Assembly: GCA_041398825.1 (NCBI GenBank)
Contig: JAWKTX010000007.1
Coordinates: 124,001-188,000, forward strand
DNA length: 64,000 nt
Direction: 5' to 3'
Source of the DNA: Planctomycetaceae bacterium
Lineage (GTDB): Bacteria > Planctomycetota > Planctomycetia > Planctomycetales > Planctomycetaceae
Shown: positions 62,690 to 64,000 of the stretch, one piece after another
Layout of the letters: every line of letters starts with the position of its first letter
Numbering within the stretch: position 1 is the first letter of the stretch
Notes under the pieces: generated by a model
Told to the model about the DNA's origin: nothing
Databases searched by the model: none
The model's input: only the letters and a program-made list of their open reading frames with translations
Position numbers and translations under genes: made by a program

Positions 62690-64000
62690 ATGAAGCCAAA
62701 CCCAGCCATCATCTCATCACTCCGTGCCGCGGTCGTCATTGCGATGTCCTGTGTGGCAGTTCAACCATCTTTCGGGGCAGAGACTCCGTCGCTCCAGAAT
62801 CCGCCTGCTGAAACGGTCGATTTTGAGAATGAAGTGGTGCCGATACTGACGCGATTCGGATGCAATAGCGGCCCCTGCCATGGAAAGTCGCGAGGCCAGG
62901 GAGGATTGCAGCTTTCGCTTCTGGGTTTCGATCCTCAATTCGATTTTGACGCCATTGTAAAAGAAGGGCGAGGGCGTCGTATCTTTGCGGCGTCGCCAGC
63001 TTCCAGCTTGTTTCTGCAAAAGCCAACAGGGGAAGTTCCCCACGGTGGTGGCCGGCGACTGGATCGTTCCGGCAAAGAGCACGAGGTACTGGTCAACTGG
63101 ATTCGGCAGGGCATGCCCCGCAGGGCTCCCGACGCACCGACGCTCGAAAGAGTTACGGTCTCTCCCGAGTCCGTCGTCCTGAAGAACGGCGAAACCGGCA
63201 CACTGACCGTCACTGCTCATTACAATGACGGAACAAGCCGCGACGTTACATCACTGAGTCAATTCCAGTCCAATGAATCACCCATCGTCAGCGTGGACGA
63301 CAACGGGAATTTCGAAGCTGGCCAAATCACCGGAGAAGCGGCATTGATGGCGCGGTTTCTGGGCCAGTTTGCCGTTTGCATGGCTGCGGTACCTATGCCG
63401 GGTGAAGTCGATGCAGAGCGATACGCCAGCCTTCCTCAGCGCAATTTCATCGATGGACTCGTCTGGCAGAAACTTCAGCGACTGCACATTACGCCCTCAG
63501 AAATCTGTGATGATCATACGTTTCTGCGGCGAGCCACCACGGATATCTGCGGACGGGTGCCTACGTCCAGTGAAGTTGCAGACTTTCTGGCCGACACATC
63601 GACGGACAAGCGTTCGCAACTGATCGATCGGTTGCTTCAGGAACCAGACTTCGCGGACCACTGGGCCAACAAATGGATGGACCTGCTTCGCCCCAATCCG
63701 TATCACGTCGGCATCAAGACAGTCTTGAACTACGATAACTGGATTCGACAGGCGTTTCGCGAGCGACGTCCCTGGGATCAGTTCGCACGTGACCTGATCG
63801 CATCCACCGGCAGCACCTGGCGAGACGGAGCGCCAACGATGTATCGCGACCGTCGAACCCCCGAAGAACAGACAACTCTGGTTAGCCAGTTGTTTATCGG
63901 TGTTCGACTGGAATGCGCAAAGTGTCATCACCATCCGTTTGAAGTCTGGGGACAAGACGATTTCTACAGTTTTGCCGCATACTTCGCGAAAATCGGTCGC
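62690..64000 (+). CDS. DUF1549/PSCyt-type cytochrome protein, 3' end cut by the window
   Basis: A frame from ATG 62690 stays open to the last base (437 codons), so the gene continues beyond the window. It has a signal peptide (PAIISSLRAAVVIAMSCVAV), then a PSCyt1-like heme region with CNSGPCHGKSRGQGGLQLSLLGFDP. A Big_2-like Ig domain follows (VSPESVVLKNGETGTLTVTA), then the DUF1549 domain (NFIDGLVWQKLQRLHITPSE, FLRRATTDICGRVPTSSEV and the heme-type site LECAKCHHHPFEVWGQDD). The downstream DUF1553 domain would follow outside the window. These large proteins are planctomycete-specific; the function is unknown, perhaps redox chemistry of polysaccharides. Confidence 0.92.
   Translation, partial: MKPNPAIISSLRAAVVIAMSCVAVQPSFGAETPSLQNPPAETVDFENEVVPILTRFGCNSGPCHGKSRGQGGLQLSLLGFDPQFDFDAIVKEGRGRRIFAASPASSLFLQKPTGEVPHGGGRRLDRSGKEHEVLVNWIRQGMPRRAPDAPTLERVTVSPESVVLKNGETGTLTVTAHYNDGTSRDVTSLSQFQSNESPIVSVDDNGNFEAGQITGEAALMARFLGQFAVCMAAVPMPGEVDAERYASLPQRNFIDGLVWQKLQRLHITPSEICDDHTFLRRATTDICGRVPTSSEVADFLADTSTDKRSQLIDRLLQEPDFADHWANKWMDLLRPNPYHVGIKTVLNYDNWIRQAFRERRPWDQFARDLIASTGSTWRDGAPTMYRDRRTPEEQTTLVSQLFIGVRLECAKCHHHPFEVWGQDDFYSFAAYFAKIGR

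Overview
The window looks like chromosomal DNA of a planctomycete (Planctomycetota, probably order Planctomycetales). The grounds are the protein families present: two DUF1559 pseudopilin-like proteins, a DUF1549/PSCyt-type cytochrome protein, a DUF1080 protein, a large PVC-type cytochrome with a cupredoxin-like domain, two PQQ-type beta-propeller proteins, a CxPSR sulfatase, a tricorn-type protease and an EF-hand protein rich in Pro/Gly/Asp. I saw no rRNA, tRNA, CRISPR array, transposase or phage gene.

Layout. 1-14.2 kb: cut-off prenyltransferase-repeat protein, OsmC protein, PQQ propeller, histone-deacetylase-like amidohydrolase, tricorn protease, second PQQ propeller, EamA and CNT transporters, DUF1080 protein coupled to a flippase-like membrane protein. 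14.2-17.9 kb: imuB and imuA (mutagenic repair) overlapping by 125 bp, with a recognisable promoter containing an inverted repeat, and an unknown gene upstream. 18.6-31.4 kb: DUF1559 protein, membrane-anchored protein, VOC protein, esterase, giant cytochrome, DUF2235 hydrolase with membrane helices, Tat-exported protein, HEGGH lipoprotein. 31.4-37.3 kb: the most unusual locus, a co-directional set encoding an FHA-EAL protein, an AAA+ ATPase with a winged helix, and a Ser/Thr kinase fused to a tubulin/FtsZ-like domain. 37.7-43.6 kb: UvrD/RecB-type helicase-nuclease, citrate synthase (gltA), dapB. 43.7-56.3 kb: beta-barrel-like protein, DUF1559 protein with a damaged or unusual 5' end, sulfatase, two unknown genes divergent from a TetR regulator with a twin palindromic operator, DinB-like protein, FAD oxidoreductase, EF-hand protein, DUF5685-like fusion, metallophosphoesterase. 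56.4-62.2 kb: fatty-acid synthesis cluster rpmF-plsX-fabD-acpP-fabF followed by a ketosynthase homologue lacking the catalytic Cys-His-His, closed by an intrinsic terminator. 62.7-64 kb: a DUF1549 cytochrome gene running off the end.

A palindromic element of about 105 bp occurs four times (about 20.9, 42.6, 45.1 and 49.9 kb), each time directly at a stop codon. In two copies the end of the element supplies the stop codon. One copy follows a 36-codon reading frame that is otherwise easy to miss.

The best candidates for an undescribed system are the kinase-tubulin / AAA+ / FHA-EAL locus and the stop-codon-associated palindromic repeat. All family assignments were made by eye from motifs; none was checked against a database.
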